Program-made: the position numbers and the translations under genes | Notes under the pieces: model-generated | Seen by the model: the letters and a program-made list of their open reading frames with translations, nothing else | Told to the model about the DNA's origin: nothing | Database searches by the model: none | Assembly (NCBI GenBank): GCA_035542155.1 | Contig: DATKLX010000191.1 | Coordinates: 1 to 37,873, forward strand | DNA: 37,873 bases | Direction of reading: 5' to 3' | Origin: DATKLX01 sp035542155 | Lineage (GTDB): Bacteria > Chloroflexota > Anaerolineae > Anaerolineales > Anaerolineaceae | Shown: positions 23,741 to 31,902 of the stretch, piece after piece | How the letters are laid out: the number at the start of each line of letters is the position of its first letter | Position numbering within the stretch: position 1 is the first letter of the stretch

Positions 23741-25270
23741 TTGGCCAGATACATCGCCGCGCTGCACCAGGGAACCCTTCATACCAGTTGCATGATTTTC
23801 AACCACAGCGGGCGCCTGGTGAGCGTCTCCCAGAAAGAGCACCGCCAGATCTATTTACAGCCCGACCGGGTGGAACACAATCCGCTGGAGATCTGGGAGC
23901 GAGCCCAGGCGACGATCCGCGTGGCGCTCTCCAAGATCGACGCTCGCCCGGGAGACATCGCTGCGGTTGGGATCACCAACCAGCGCGAAACGACCGTGGT
24001 CTGGAACAGCCGGACCGGCCGGCCGTACTACAACGCCATCGTCTGGCAGGATACCCGCCCGATGAGCATCAACGCCGAGATGATCTCTTTGGGCGGCCAG
24101 GATATCTTCCGCTCGAAGACCGGCTTGCCTTTGACGACTTATTTCTCAGGCTTGAAGATCAAATGGATCATGGACCAGGTCCCCGGTGTCCGCGCGGATG
24201 CCGAGCGAGGCGAAGCGCTCTTCGGGACGATCGACTCCTGGCTGATCTGGTGGCTGACCGGGGGGCCAAACGGCGGCTCGCACGTCACCGACGTGACCAA
24301 TGCCAGCCGGACGCTTTTAATGAACCTGCATACCCTGGATTGGGACCCGGAGATCCTCACTGCCCTGGGCATCCCCCGCGCCATGCTCCCCCGTATCGTG
24401 CCCTCCAGCGACCCGCGGACCTGGGGAACGACCCTGGTCGATGGCCCGTTTGGTGACGCCATCCCAGTCTGCGGAGACCTGGGCGACCAGCAGGCCCCGC
24501 TCGTCGGGCAGGCCTGCTTCAGGCCCGGCGAGGCCAAGAATACCTACGGGATCGCCTGTTTTATGCTGCTGAACACCGGCACCCGCCTCATCCCTTCTAA
24601 AAGTGGCCTGCTCACCACGGTTGCCTACCAGATCCAGGGCCAGCCGGCAGTCTACGCGCTGGAGGGATCGATCGCCACCACCGGCGCGCTGATTCAATGG
24701 CTGCGCGATAACCTGGGGATCATCCGCCGCGCTTCGGAGGTGGAGGACCTGGCGCGCAGTGTGGAGGATAACGGCGGTATATATATCGTGCCGGCTTTTA
24801 CCGGCCTGTTTGCCCCCTACTGGCGCTCGGATGCGCGCGGGGTGATCGCCGGGCTGACCCACTCGATCAACAAAGGTCACCTGGCGCGCGCCGCGCTCGA
24901 GGCGATCGCCTACCAGACCCGTGAAGTGCTCGACGCGATGAAGCAAGACTCGGGGATGGAAATCAGGTCGTTAAAGGTGGACGGCGAGATGATTTACAAC
25001 GAGCTGCTGATGCAGTTCCAGGCCGATATCCTCGGCGTGCCGGTCGTCCGCCCGGAGGTGTCCGAGACAGCCTCGCTCGGGGCGGCGTACGTCGCCGGGC
25101 TGGCTACCCAATTCTGGGATTACGGCAGCCTGGATGACCCTTTCGAAGACCTGAACGCGAACTGGCACGTGGACAAGACCTGGTATCCGCGGATGAGCGA
25201 TGAGACCCGCTCCCGGCTGTATACGTACTGGCTGAAAGCCGTGCAGCGCACCTTTGGGTGGCGGGAGTGA
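23741..25270 (+). CDS. Glycerol kinase-like protein (FGGY family), ATP site degraded, possible pseudokinase
   Basis: The 509-residue protein aligns end to end with glycerol kinase. Glycerol contacts are kept: R82 and E83 (NQRETT), Y134 (TYFSG), D249 and Q250 (GDQQ). The nucleotide side is altered. The first phosphate loop, normally DQGTTSSR, reads HQGTLHTS, losing the metal-binding Asp. The second, NTYGTGCF, reads NTYGIACF. The adenosine motif VDGGAVANN reads VDGEMIYNE, and FTGLGAPYW reads FTGLFAPYW. The start is TTG 23741 in a TTG-GCC-AGA context, 4 nt after the response regulator. I infer loss or change of kinase activity. The rest of the fold looks intact, so it is not a decaying gene. Confidence 0.85.
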   Translation: MARYIAALHQGTLHTSCMIFNHSGRLVSVSQKEHRQIYLQPDRVEHNPLEIWERAQATIRVALSKIDARPGDIAAVGITNQRETTVVWNSRTGRPYYNAIVWQDTRPMSINAEMISLGGQDIFRSKTGLPLTTYFSGLKIKWIMDQVPGVRADAERGEALFGTIDSWLIWWLTGGPNGGSHVTDVTNASRTLLMNLHTLDWDPEILTALGIPRAMLPRIVPSSDPRTWGTTLVDGPFGDAIPVCGDLGDQQAPLVGQACFRPGEAKNTYGIACFMLLNTGTRLIPSKSGLLTTVAYQIQGQPAVYALEGSIATTGALIQWLRDNLGIIRRASEVEDLARSVEDNGGIYIVPAFTGLFAPYWRSDARGVIAGLTHSINKGHLARAALEAIAYQTREVLDAMKQDSGMEIRSLKVDGEMIYNELLMQFQADILGVPVVRPEVSETASLGAAYVAGLATQFWDYGSLDDPFEDLNANWHVDKTWYPRMSDETRSRLYTYWLKAVQRTFGWRE

Positions 25271-25286
25271 AGCAGTCATCAGTTGT

Positions 25287-25496
25287 CAGTCGTTATAGAA
25301 CGAGAACTGAGTTAGCCGGGTCCGTAGAGAGCTTATTCAAAGGATAAGGCCAACCCATCCGACCCGGTATGGCAATCTCCAAGCTGCCCAAGGAAGGTGG
25401 CATTTTGCCTGGGAATGCCCTGGTCTACTGAGGCTTGGCTTGGTCGGTTTGGAGATTGCTTCGTCGCGGAAAAGCACTGCTCCTCGCAACGACATG
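25287..25496. repeat. MITE-like dispersed repeat, copy A (degenerate left end)
   Basis: This 294-bp gene-free stretch contains a copy of the repeat at 34687-34881. Shared blocks are ccatccgaccc, ggagattgcttcgtcgcgga and ctcctcgcaacgacatgac. An internal inverted repeat, gcaatctccaa / ttggagattgc, is perfect. The right end (25480-25496) matches the terminal repeat of copy B. The left end (about 25287-25305) is only partly recognisable. No protein is encoded. Confidence 0.75.
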
Positions 25497-25564
25497 ACTG
25501 GACTAGAATGAGTTTGTAGATTTTTTCCCTTGCAAAATAAGGGGAGTTATTCTTTTTCGACTTC

Positions 25565-26281
25565 TTAGATGTCAAGCTCGACAAATAGTGGGCAGTGGTC
25601 GCTCAGAGGACGCCATTCAGCGAAGTCGCCGATGAAAAGGCGGGTAATTCGCCGGCTCCAGTGGGTTGGCGCAAAACAATAATCCAGGTGGAATGGACGA
25701 GTGATCTTTTTTGTCAGGTAAAAGGTGGGCTGGCTCTCCTGGCCGTGGGACTCATGGAAGTACTCATGGTACAGGCTGACAATGCCGTCACGCGCCAGCC
25801 TCTCGACCACGGCGCTGTGGTTGCAGGGCTGGTGCTGGCGATCAAAAATCTGGTTGCTGTTGAAATCGCCCGCCAGCAGGGTATCCTGCGCGCGGATAAA
25901 GGCGGCATAGGATTCGAGCGCCCGGCAAACCTGCCCCACATAGCTTGAGCCGCGCGGATTGGTTTGAGGCATGGCCCAGATGGCGACCAGGTGAAAGTTC
26001 CGGGCGCCGCTTACACGCAAAGGCGCGCAGTAGCGGATCGTCGGGTCGTACACGTCGGTCGCCAGGTCAAGCCGAAGGCCCGAGAAGGCAAAAACGCCTA
26101 ATCCTTTGGCGGCGCCAGGATCGCCGACCCAGGCCAGCGAATCGGGCTGGAAATCCCGGGGGAAGAGCAATCTCTCGGGCCGCTCGCACTCCTGGATCAC
26201 AGCCAGGTCCGGGTGAAAAGCGGCGAGCTGGCCCGTCTTTTTGCGAAATGCGCCGGCGCAGTTCCAGGTGAGAATTTTCAT
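25565..26281 (-). CDS. Endonuclease/exonuclease/phosphatase family protein
   Basis: The 238-residue protein begins MKILTWNCAG, with N7 and E31 (QECERP) as the metal ligands of the DNase I-like fold. The later catalytic residues are in LLAGDFNSN and LSDHCPLFVEL. This family cleaves phosphodiester or phosphate ester bonds in nucleic acids, lipids or sugars. The substrate cannot be told here. Its ATG overlaps (ATGA) the ancestral stop codon of the pyruvate-kinase-like gene at 26278, so the two genes formed an operon. No signal peptide is seen. Confidence 0.9.
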   Translation of the reverse strand: MKILTWNCAGAFRKKTGQLAAFHPDLAVIQECERPERLLFPRDFQPDSLAWVGDPGAAKGLGVFAFSGLRLDLATDVYDPTIRYCAPLRVSGARNFHLVAIWAMPQTNPRGSSYVGQVCRALESYAAFIRAQDTLLAGDFNSNQIFDRQHQPCNHSAVVERLARDGIVSLYHEYFHESHGQESQPTFYLTKKITRPFHLDYCFAPTHWSRRITRLFIGDFAEWRPLSDHCPLFVELDI

Positions 26282-27264
26282 CCTAAAAACATTCCCGCTG
26301 CCCGGACGGCCTCCAGCGGGTAATCGCCGATTGCGGTCTCGTCGGAGAGAACCAGGCCGGAATATTCCTGGAGCAGGGCGTCGTAGATGCAGCTAACCTC
26401 GGAGCGAGTGGGGGTCTGCGAGTGGATCATGTGTTCCAGGACCTGGCCGGCGAGCAGGACCGGGACCGTGAATTATTCTACTCGGGAAGAGAAACGGTGC
26501 GCCTCTGCCGCCATGGCCGGTAAGCCCAGCTCGGCGCCCAAGTCGCCGCGGCACAGCCACAGCTCGCTGGCGTGAAGCGCCACGGCGCGAGCGTCGTCCA
26601 GGGCCGGCTGGCGCTCGAGCTTGGCGATCAGGTGGGCTGAGGCGCCGAATAAAGCGCGGTAGCGCGCCATTTCTTCTCCATCCCGCAGGTAGGAAATCGC
26701 GTAGCGGACCCACTCCAGCCCGCGAGTGCGCTCGAGGATGGCGAGGTCTTTCGCATTGAGCTGTTCGACCCGGTAGGGCGAAGCGGGCAGAGTGATGCCC
26801 TTGTTGGCCTGGACCGGCCCGCCCAGCGTCGTGCGAGCGTAGGCCAACCCATCCTGCATGGCGGTGATCTCCAGGCGGACTTTTGCATCGTTGAGGTTCA
26901 CTTCGCCTGAAGAAACGGCCGCGGCCGCAAAGAAATCGGGGTGGGGAACGGGAAGCTCGCCCGGGTGGGCAGTCTGGCTGGCCTGGACAAGGCGGACCAT
27001 CTCTCCGGGGACAAGCTCGAACGGAGAGAAAGATCCCAGCCGCCATTTGCTTCCCTGAAGGTCGAGCACCAGCGGCAGGCAGTACTCCGCCGTCCGCAGA
27101 AAGGCCTGGTACCGTCCCAGCCAGCGCTCAAGATTTTCCAGGGTCAGGTGGCTGGTGTTCAAGCGGAAACCGCTCGCCCCGGCGGCAGCCATTTGCGTCC
27201 AGGTCTCCGGATCCTGGCTGGCAGGGCCGAGCGTGGCGACGATCTGGTAGGCGGAAAGTGGCAT
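26278..27264 (-). pseudogene. Pyruvate kinase-like gene interrupted by one in-frame TAA
   Basis: From ATG 27264 the frame gives 263 residues with pyruvate kinase motifs: TLGPAS, FRLNTSHL, DLQGSKWRLG, KGITLPASP, AKLERQPAL and RGDLGAELG. It then stops at TAA 26473-26475. The same frame continues for 64 residues with clear family sequence (LLAGQVLEHMIHSQTPTRSE, then LVLSDETAIGDYPLEAV) to TGA at 26278-26280, overlapping the next gene by ATGA. The C-terminal allosteric domain is absent, so even the intact product would be a short barrel-only relative of about 328 residues. One nonsense mutation, a sequencing error or readthrough is possible. I call it a probable pseudogene. Confidence 0.75.
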
Positions 27265-28040
27265 CAGAAGCGCAGCGAAAGGCAGCTCAGGCCGCCGTTC
27301 ATCTTTTCAAATTCGGACATGTCCAGCGTGATGAGCGGGTAATTGAGCACTTCCAGCGCGCGCTGGAAGCCAGCATACCCGGCCGGGAGCAGCACAGTGT
27401 CATTGATCCGCAAGCAGTTGGCCGCATAAGATTCGCGCCTGTCGACGCGGATGATGCGGAAACCAGGGAACTGGTCGATCAGACTGGCGAGCCCCTCGGC
27501 GACCACCAGAGTACGATTCCCCAGGTAGGCCAGCCAGCTTTTCAGGTGCAGCATCCCGGGAACGCGGCGGACGTCTACCAGGCTGCTGGTAAACCCGGCC
27601 TGCTTGAGCAGGGCAGCCAACTGTCGCGCGCCTTCTTCGTTGGTGCGCTGAGAAATGCCGATGAAGAAATGGTCGTCTGCCTCACAGACATCCCCCCCAT
27701 CCAGCGCGCCCGGTTCATTGATCTGGAACAGGCTGGAGAAGAATTCACTGACAGCCGAACGGATCGCTTCGACTTCTCCCTGGCGGCTGGGAGCGCCGGG
27801 ATGGGTGAGGACCGCGCAATTGCCCGCCAGGACTGCGACGTCTTCGACAAAGGTCGAATCCGGGTAGCGCAGGTCGGCCGGGAGAATGGTCAATTCGAGC
27901 CCGCACTCACGCAGCGCCGCGCAGTAGGCTTCATGCTGGGCGAGGGCCAGGGCGTATTCGGGAGCCCCCGATTCACCGGTTGTGACGCCCTCCGAAAAAT
28001 TCTCGCCCGGGACGCGGACGATCGCTCGCTGGAAACTCAT
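27264..28040 (-). CDS. Dimethylarginine dimethylaminohydrolase / arginine deiminase-like hydrolase
   Basis: From ATG 28040 (aggggtg upstream) the protein has 258 residues. Guanidino-group-modifying enzyme features are visible: FVEDVAVL (E66-D67), LDGGDV (D114-D117), catalytic His165 in HLKSWL and the nucleophile Cys253 in GGLSCLSLRF at the C-terminus. The enzymes hydrolyse dimethylarginine, or related guanidino compounds, to citrulline plus an amine. The substrate class is inferred from family likeness. It overlaps the pyruvate-kinase-like gene by TGATG. The 61-residue upstream extension to 28223 is not supported. Confidence 0.9.
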   Translation of the reverse strand: MSFQRAIVRVPGENFSEGVTTGESGAPEYALALAQHEAYCAALRECGLELTILPADLRYPDSTFVEDVAVLAGNCAVLTHPGAPSRQGEVEAIRSAVSEFFSSLFQINEPGALDGGDVCEADDHFFIGISQRTNEEGARQLAALLKQAGFTSSLVDVRRVPGMLHLKSWLAYLGNRTLVVAEGLASLIDQFPGFRIIRVDRRESYAANCLRINDTVLLPAGYAGFQRALEVLNYPLITLDMSEFEKMNGGLSCLSLRF

Positions 28041-28095
28041 TGCTTCACCCCTTTGGGATAGGATTAGATATGCGATTCTACCGCTAAACGGGAAG

Positions 28096-29352
28096 TTATG
28101 GCAACGGCTGCCAGACCGGGAACGAGCCGGGACCCAGATCGCCGGTGGAGCCGTCCGCCAGGGAGACCAGCTTGAGCTGGGAGTTTTCGTAAGGCCCATA
28201 GCTGATGGCAAGCTGTTTGCCATCCGGCGCCCAGGCGATGCTGCCCAGTTCGGGGAAAGAACCCAGCGATTTCGCTTCCCCGCCGCCGGCCGGCACGACC
28301 ATCAGGTCATAGTCGCCGCTGGCCGGGCCGCCTGGTTGAGCGTGATAGGCCAGGAAATCGCCTTTCGGCGAAAAAACCGGCCCATATGCCAGCGGGCCGT
28401 CCCTTGGGCTCAGGCTCTGCTCATTTTGGCCCTGGAGGTCGCTGATCCAGATGCGCTCGTCGCCTGAGGGGTTGTACGCCAGGTGATCGTAGACGATGTG
28501 CTGGCTGTCTGGAGCCCAGGCGTAGCCGCCGATCACCTTTTCCCAGGAGGTGTATTTTTTCCCCTGGAAGTCATAGCAGGCAAACTGGCCGCGTCCTTCC
28601 ATGTAGAGGACTTCATCGAAGGACAGGTAGCGGCCATCTGGAGACCAGACCGGCGAGACGATCGAGAGACCGCGCTCGGGTTTGACCAGCTCAGCTTTCT
28701 CCCCGGTGTCCACGTCCAGGCTCAGGATGCCGCGAGCCCTGGCCGGATCGTTTTGGCCCCGGGCGGTGAAGTAATTTGGGTCGACCATCTGGCCGTAAGC
28801 GATGCGATGAGTCCCCGGCTGCCAGGCGTACCCGGCGGTTTGCTCGTTCTGCAGCACGACGCGGGACTGCCCTGAGGAAACATCATACACCCACAGCTCG
28901 AAGATATTGGTCACCTCGGTTCCCTTTTGCTGGGTCTGATAACGCTGGTAGGCCAGCAGCCTGCCATCCGATGACCAACTGGCGCAGCAGAAGGTGACAT
29001 TGGGCTTTTTCGGGTCGGCGTTCAAACGCGGGGTGGCGTCCGCGCTGAGAGTTTTCCCCGCCGAGCCCGAGGGGCTGATCAGGGCTACGTTCCCCTCGGC
29101 GTTGATGATGGCGAGCAAGGTCGTGGGGGCGGCTGCATCCGGCGTACTCTGGGTAGGCCCGGCAGTGGGCAGCGTTTCCACGGTGGGAGTTGGGGGGATC
29201 GCAGTTGGCTCGAGCGTGGGGGGCAGCGCCGTTGGCCCGGCGGGAAGCTGGGTCGGTACGGCGTGCTCCTGAGGAGCCGCGGTTTGGACGGCGGGAGCGC
29301 AAGCAGCGAGCAGCATCAGGCATACGATGGAAATGAGGGCAATTCGTTTCAC
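28096..29352 (-). CDS. Lipoprotein with TolB/WD40-like beta-propeller
   Basis: From GTG 29352 the protein has 418 residues. AGGAGG (plus-strand cctcct, 29361-29366) stands 8 nt upstream, so the ATG at 29379 is less likely. A signal peptide ends in the lipobox LLAAC with Cys18. A Pro/Thr-rich linker follows (about 19-80), then a propeller of repeats such as SWSSDGRLLAYQRY, VWSPDGRYLSFD, AWAPDSQHIVYDH, FSPKGDFLAYHA and AWAPDGKQLAISYG. This is the TolB/PD40 type, used in protein binding on the outer surface. It is probably a surface lipoprotein, and its ligand is unknown. It is divergent from 29480. Confidence 0.88.
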   Translation of the reverse strand: MKRIALISIVCLMLLAACAPAVQTAAPQEHAVPTQLPAGPTALPPTLEPTAIPPTPTVETLPTAGPTQSTPDAAAPTTLLAIINAEGNVALISPSGSAGKTLSADATPRLNADPKKPNVTFCCASWSSDGRLLAYQRYQTQQKGTEVTNIFELWVYDVSSGQSRVVLQNEQTAGYAWQPGTHRIAYGQMVDPNYFTARGQNDPARARGILSLDVDTGEKAELVKPERGLSIVSPVWSPDGRYLSFDEVLYMEGRGQFACYDFQGKKYTSWEKVIGGYAWAPDSQHIVYDHLAYNPSGDERIWISDLQGQNEQSLSPRDGPLAYGPVFSPKGDFLAYHAQPGGPASGDYDLMVVPAGGGEAKSLGSFPELGSIAWAPDGKQLAISYGPYENSQLKLVSLADGSTGDLGPGSFPVWQPLP

Positions 29353-29479
29353 CGCTGTTTCCTCCTTGGTTCTGTGCATGTAAATCCAGACGATCCAGGT
29401 CTTGCAAAAGTTTCCACCTGGAGTGGTATATGTACTATACTATGGTTATCGATTAAACCGAGATTAAAAAGGGGTCTCT

Positions 29480-29983
29480 ATGAATTTCAACCAAAGCTCT
29501 CTTCTTAAGTCCGTGGCGATCGCCGGCGTGGCGATCGGCGTCCTCTCCAGCATACCACTGGTGAACTGCGTAAACTGCCTGCTGCTCGCCTGGGTGTGGG
29601 GCGGCGGGATCCTGGCGGTTTACCTGTACCGTAATTATGAAAAGGTGGCCTATGTGCCGACTACCCAGGCGATGATCCTGGGCGCGCTGGCCGGTGCGAT
29701 CGGCGCGGTGGTCGGCGGTATCCTCTCGCTCGTTTTCGGAGGCCTGACCGCAGGAGTCACCCAGGCGCTTTCTCAAATGGCCGGGCAGAATGGGGTCAAC
29801 GTTCCGGATTTTATCCTTACTTCCGGTTTCAGCATCCTGTCTATATTCATCAATATTATTGTTTACGCTGTGGTCGGGGGGATCGGTGGTCTGATCGCCT
29901 CTGGCCTGATCTGGAAAGAGCCCGCGGGACCGACCAGTTCGGTGCCCCCGTCTGCACAGACTCCATCCGGGCCGACGGCGTAA
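29480..29983 (+). CDS. Four-helix membrane protein (DUF5518/DUF4199-like), 167 aa
   Basis: The 167-residue protein has about four membrane helices (12-28, 33-49, 63-86 and 110-143, the last one long and perhaps two). Gly- and Ala-rich helices (GALAGAIGAVVGGILSLVFG) and VGGIGGLIASGLIW fit a small integral membrane protein. The tail is Pro/Ser-rich (EPAGPTSSVPPSAQTPSG). A Cys pair in NCVNC follows the first helix. The family name is tentative. aaggggtc precedes ATG 29480. A perfect 13-bp hairpin (30010-30045) follows the stop. Confidence 0.75.
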   Translation: MNFNQSSLLKSVAIAGVAIGVLSSIPLVNCVNCLLLAWVWGGGILAVYLYRNYEKVAYVPTTQAMILGALAGAIGAVVGGILSLVFGGLTAGVTQALSQMAGQNGVNVPDFILTSGFSILSIFINIIVYAVVGGIGGLIASGLIWKEPAGPTSSVPPSAQTPSGPTA

Positions 29984-30009
29984 GACAGGATCGGTATTGG
30001 ATAGACGCT

Positions 30010-30045
30010 CATCCCCTGGATCTTTTCAACTCGATCCAGGGGATG
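30010..30045. terminator. Hairpin between convergent genes, probable terminator
   Basis: A perfect 13-bp stem, catcccctggatc (30010-30022) with gatccaggggatg (30033-30045), has a 10-nt loop. It lies between the stops of 29983 (plus) and 30065 (minus). No T-tract is visible on either side, so termination efficiency is unknown. Confidence 0.6.
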
Positions 30046-30064
30046 GGTCATGGATAAGCTGGGA

Positions 30065-30628
30065 TCATCCGGTCGCAAACGCGGCTTCTGAGCCAAATAG
30101 CTGGCCGATTACCAGAGATTGATCCTGCGCGCCGAGCAATTCGATCGCGGAATGGCACAGCAGTTCGTACAAGGCAGCTTCCGTGTGTAGCGAGCGTTCG
30201 AAGATCTCGACCAGAGCCTGAGGGTCATCGTCCGCGGCCAGGCGGTTGACCGAGAGGGCCGCGCAGCCCGCACAAAGGTGGATAAGCATCAACTCCCCGG
30301 GGGCGCAGCGGGCGTACTTTTTGCGGGTTTTCTTCATCGTCAGGCCTACCGGACGCATGGGCGCCTTGCAGGCGCTCAGGCGGTCGCCGGGCTCGTACAG
30401 GTCGATGTGGCGCGACCAGAGGCAGTAAGGGCAGTGGTTGCGGTTGTGTACGCTGGCCAGCTCCAGCGCGCACGAAACGAAAACCCCGCAATGTTTACAG
30501 GTGAATCCATCCTCTGCCTGGTTGCAGTAGGCGCGCAGCATCCCCTTTCGCCTCGGCCTGATGCGATCTTTATCTGTCGCCAGACCTGCGAAATCACCGT
30601 AAACTTTGGTGTAATCTGTGGTCGTCAT
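30065..30628 (-). CDS. RNHCP-domain protein
   Basis: From ATG 30628 the protein has 187 residues. The RNHCP signature is present as HNRNHCPYCLWSRHID (about 61-76), with zinc-type Cys in FTCKHCGVF and the downstream LIHLCAGCAALS. The N-terminus (MTTTDYTKVYGDFAGLATD) is unassigned. The domain is of unknown function. It overlaps rsgA by ATGA on the same strand, so it is translated with the ribosome-assembly GTPase. A role in ribosome assembly or RNA handling is only an inference from this pairing. Confidence 0.85.
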   Translation of the reverse strand: MTTTDYTKVYGDFAGLATDKDRIRPRRKGMLRAYCNQAEDGFTCKHCGVFVSCALELASVHNRNHCPYCLWSRHIDLYEPGDRLSACKAPMRPVGLTMKKTRKKYARCAPGELMLIHLCAGCAALSVNRLAADDDPQALVEIFERSLHTEAALYELLCHSAIELLGAQDQSLVIGQLFGSEAAFATG

Positions 30629-31626
30629 GGCATGCCTCCGTCTTCGCACAGACGCAGATAGCTCTTGTAGCGGCGCGGGTTGATCTGGCCTGCCATCACT
30701 GCCTGGCGAACAGCGCAGCCCGGTTCTTCGTCGTGCCGGCAATCCAATCCGAAACGGCAGGAGCCGACCAGGGGGCGCATCTCTGGGAAGAGCATGTCCA
30801 GCTCGTGCGGGTCGACGTCCCACAGGCCGTATTCGCGCATGCCGGGTGTGTCGAGCACTGCTCCGCCGCCGGCGAGGGGGAACATCTCCAGGCCGGTGGT
30901 GGTGTGCCGGCCCTTGCCGGTTGCCTGGTTGACCGCGTTGACGCGCTGGCCCAGGTCTGGCTGGAGGGCGTTGAGCAGGGAGGTCTTGCCCACCCCGGAT
31001 TTCCCGGTGAAAACGGTGACTTTGCCGCGCAGGGCATCGCGCAACTCCGCGATTCCTTCGCCGGTGCTGGCGCTGACCAGAAGAACAGGATAGCCGATGC
31101 GGCGGTACTCCTCTACGATGATGTGGATCTTCGACCCGCCGGCCAGGTCGACCTTGTTGATGCAGACCAGGGAGGGGAGATCGAAAGATTCCGCGGAAGC
31201 CAGGTAGCGGTCGAGCACGTTCCAATGCGGAGCGGGGTTTGCGGCGGCCATGATGGGCATCACCAGGTCCAGGTTGGCGGCGACCACCTGCTCGAAGGCG
31301 TGCGCCCCGGGGCGGGGGACGGCGCCGCGGCGGGCCAGCCGGTTGCGGCGCGGGAGGATCGCGACGATCTGCCCGCTGCCACTGCCGGCGTCGATCCAGC
31401 GCACCACGTCGCCGACAGCGATTGGATCGCTGTGGTCGAGCTCTTTCACCTGGCGCACCCGGTGGGGCAGGGAAGAGGTCGCCGCGGTGGGGTAGACCAT
31501 CTCTTTACGCAGGCGGTTTGAAATCGTGCAGGGGATCGTGCGCCCCTGGACGTGGACGAAATAGTTTCCGATGGTTTTCTTATAGACGACGCCTTCGTCG
31601 TCTGAAATTGCGTTTGTTGTAGCCAT
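30625..31626 (-). CDS. rsgA: Ribosome small subunit-dependent GTPase A (RsgA/YjeQ)
   Basis: The 333-residue protein has the circularly permuted GTPase order: G4 NKVD (157-160), G1 GKSGVGKT (208-215), G3 DTPG (259-262). The C-terminal zinc site is C290, C296, H298 and C304. An OB-type N-terminus precedes the GTPase. RsgA tests the maturing 30S subunit and hydrolyses GTP. It is followed by an overlapping RNHCP gene. Start ATG 31626 has tagga upstream at a longer spacing. The candidate RNA on the same strand ends about 240 nt upstream. Confidence 0.96.
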   Translation of the reverse strand: MATTNAISDDEGVVYKKTIGNYFVHVQGRTIPCTISNRLRKEMVYPTAATSSLPHRVRQVKELDHSDPIAVGDVVRWIDAGSGSGQIVAILPRRNRLARRGAVPRPGAHAFEQVVAANLDLVMPIMAAANPAPHWNVLDRYLASAESFDLPSLVCINKVDLAGGSKIHIIVEEYRRIGYPVLLVSASTGEGIAELRDALRGKVTVFTGKSGVGKTSLLNALQPDLGQRVNAVNQATGKGRHTTTGLEMFPLAGGGAVLDTPGMREYGLWDVDPHELDMLFPEMRPLVGSCRFGLDCRHDEEPGCAVRQAVMAGQINPRRYKSYLRLCEDGGMP

Positions 31627-31866
31627 GGTCGTTTATTCCTATCCATCCGCTCCTCCGCCTCGTAAATGGGTCGAGGAGCGAGGGGGAAAAAGCTGTCCAA
31701 AATTGAAAAGTTCTATCCAGACCAGGCAGGTCTATCGCCTGGAGAAATTTTCCGACGGCCTTTGGAGCCGCGCCGGCCCTGGGAAATCGATAGGCCGGAT
31801 GATGGAGTGTCCCTTGAGCCATAAATCTGTGGTCCTTTCCGTGTTTGCAATCGTAAGAGGTTAAAT
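31627..31866. other. Gene-free spacer between the candidate RNA and rsgA
   Basis: No gene is supported here. A 79-codon plus-strand frame at 31625-31864 shows no domain likeness and runs antisense to the rsgA leader. It probably holds the rsgA promoter, but none is clear. Confidence 0.4.
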
Positions 31867-31902
31867 AAAAACGCCAGCCACGAAAACATTCCGTGGCTGG
31901 CG
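31867..31902 (-). terminator. Rho-independent terminator ending the candidate RNA
   Basis: A perfect 11-bp GC-rich stem, cgccagccacg (31872-31882) with cgtggctggcg (31892-31902), has a 9-nt loop. On the minus strand it is followed by TTTTTATTTAA (plus-strand A run 31867-31871). Confidence 0.85.

Noticed and set aside
26473..27264. Pyruvate kinase-like gene as a complete 263-aa protein
   Set aside because: Family sequence continues in the same frame past the TAA to an ATGA overlap with the next gene, so the natural end is at 26278.
30065..31225. 386-codon minus-strand frame as one gene
   Set aside because: Only its last 187 residues are real (RNHCP protein). The upstream part is a shadow of rsgA in another frame.
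31625..31864. 79-codon plus-strand frame upstream of rsgA
   Set aside because: No domain likeness, no ribosome-binding site and a composition typical of non-coding sequence.
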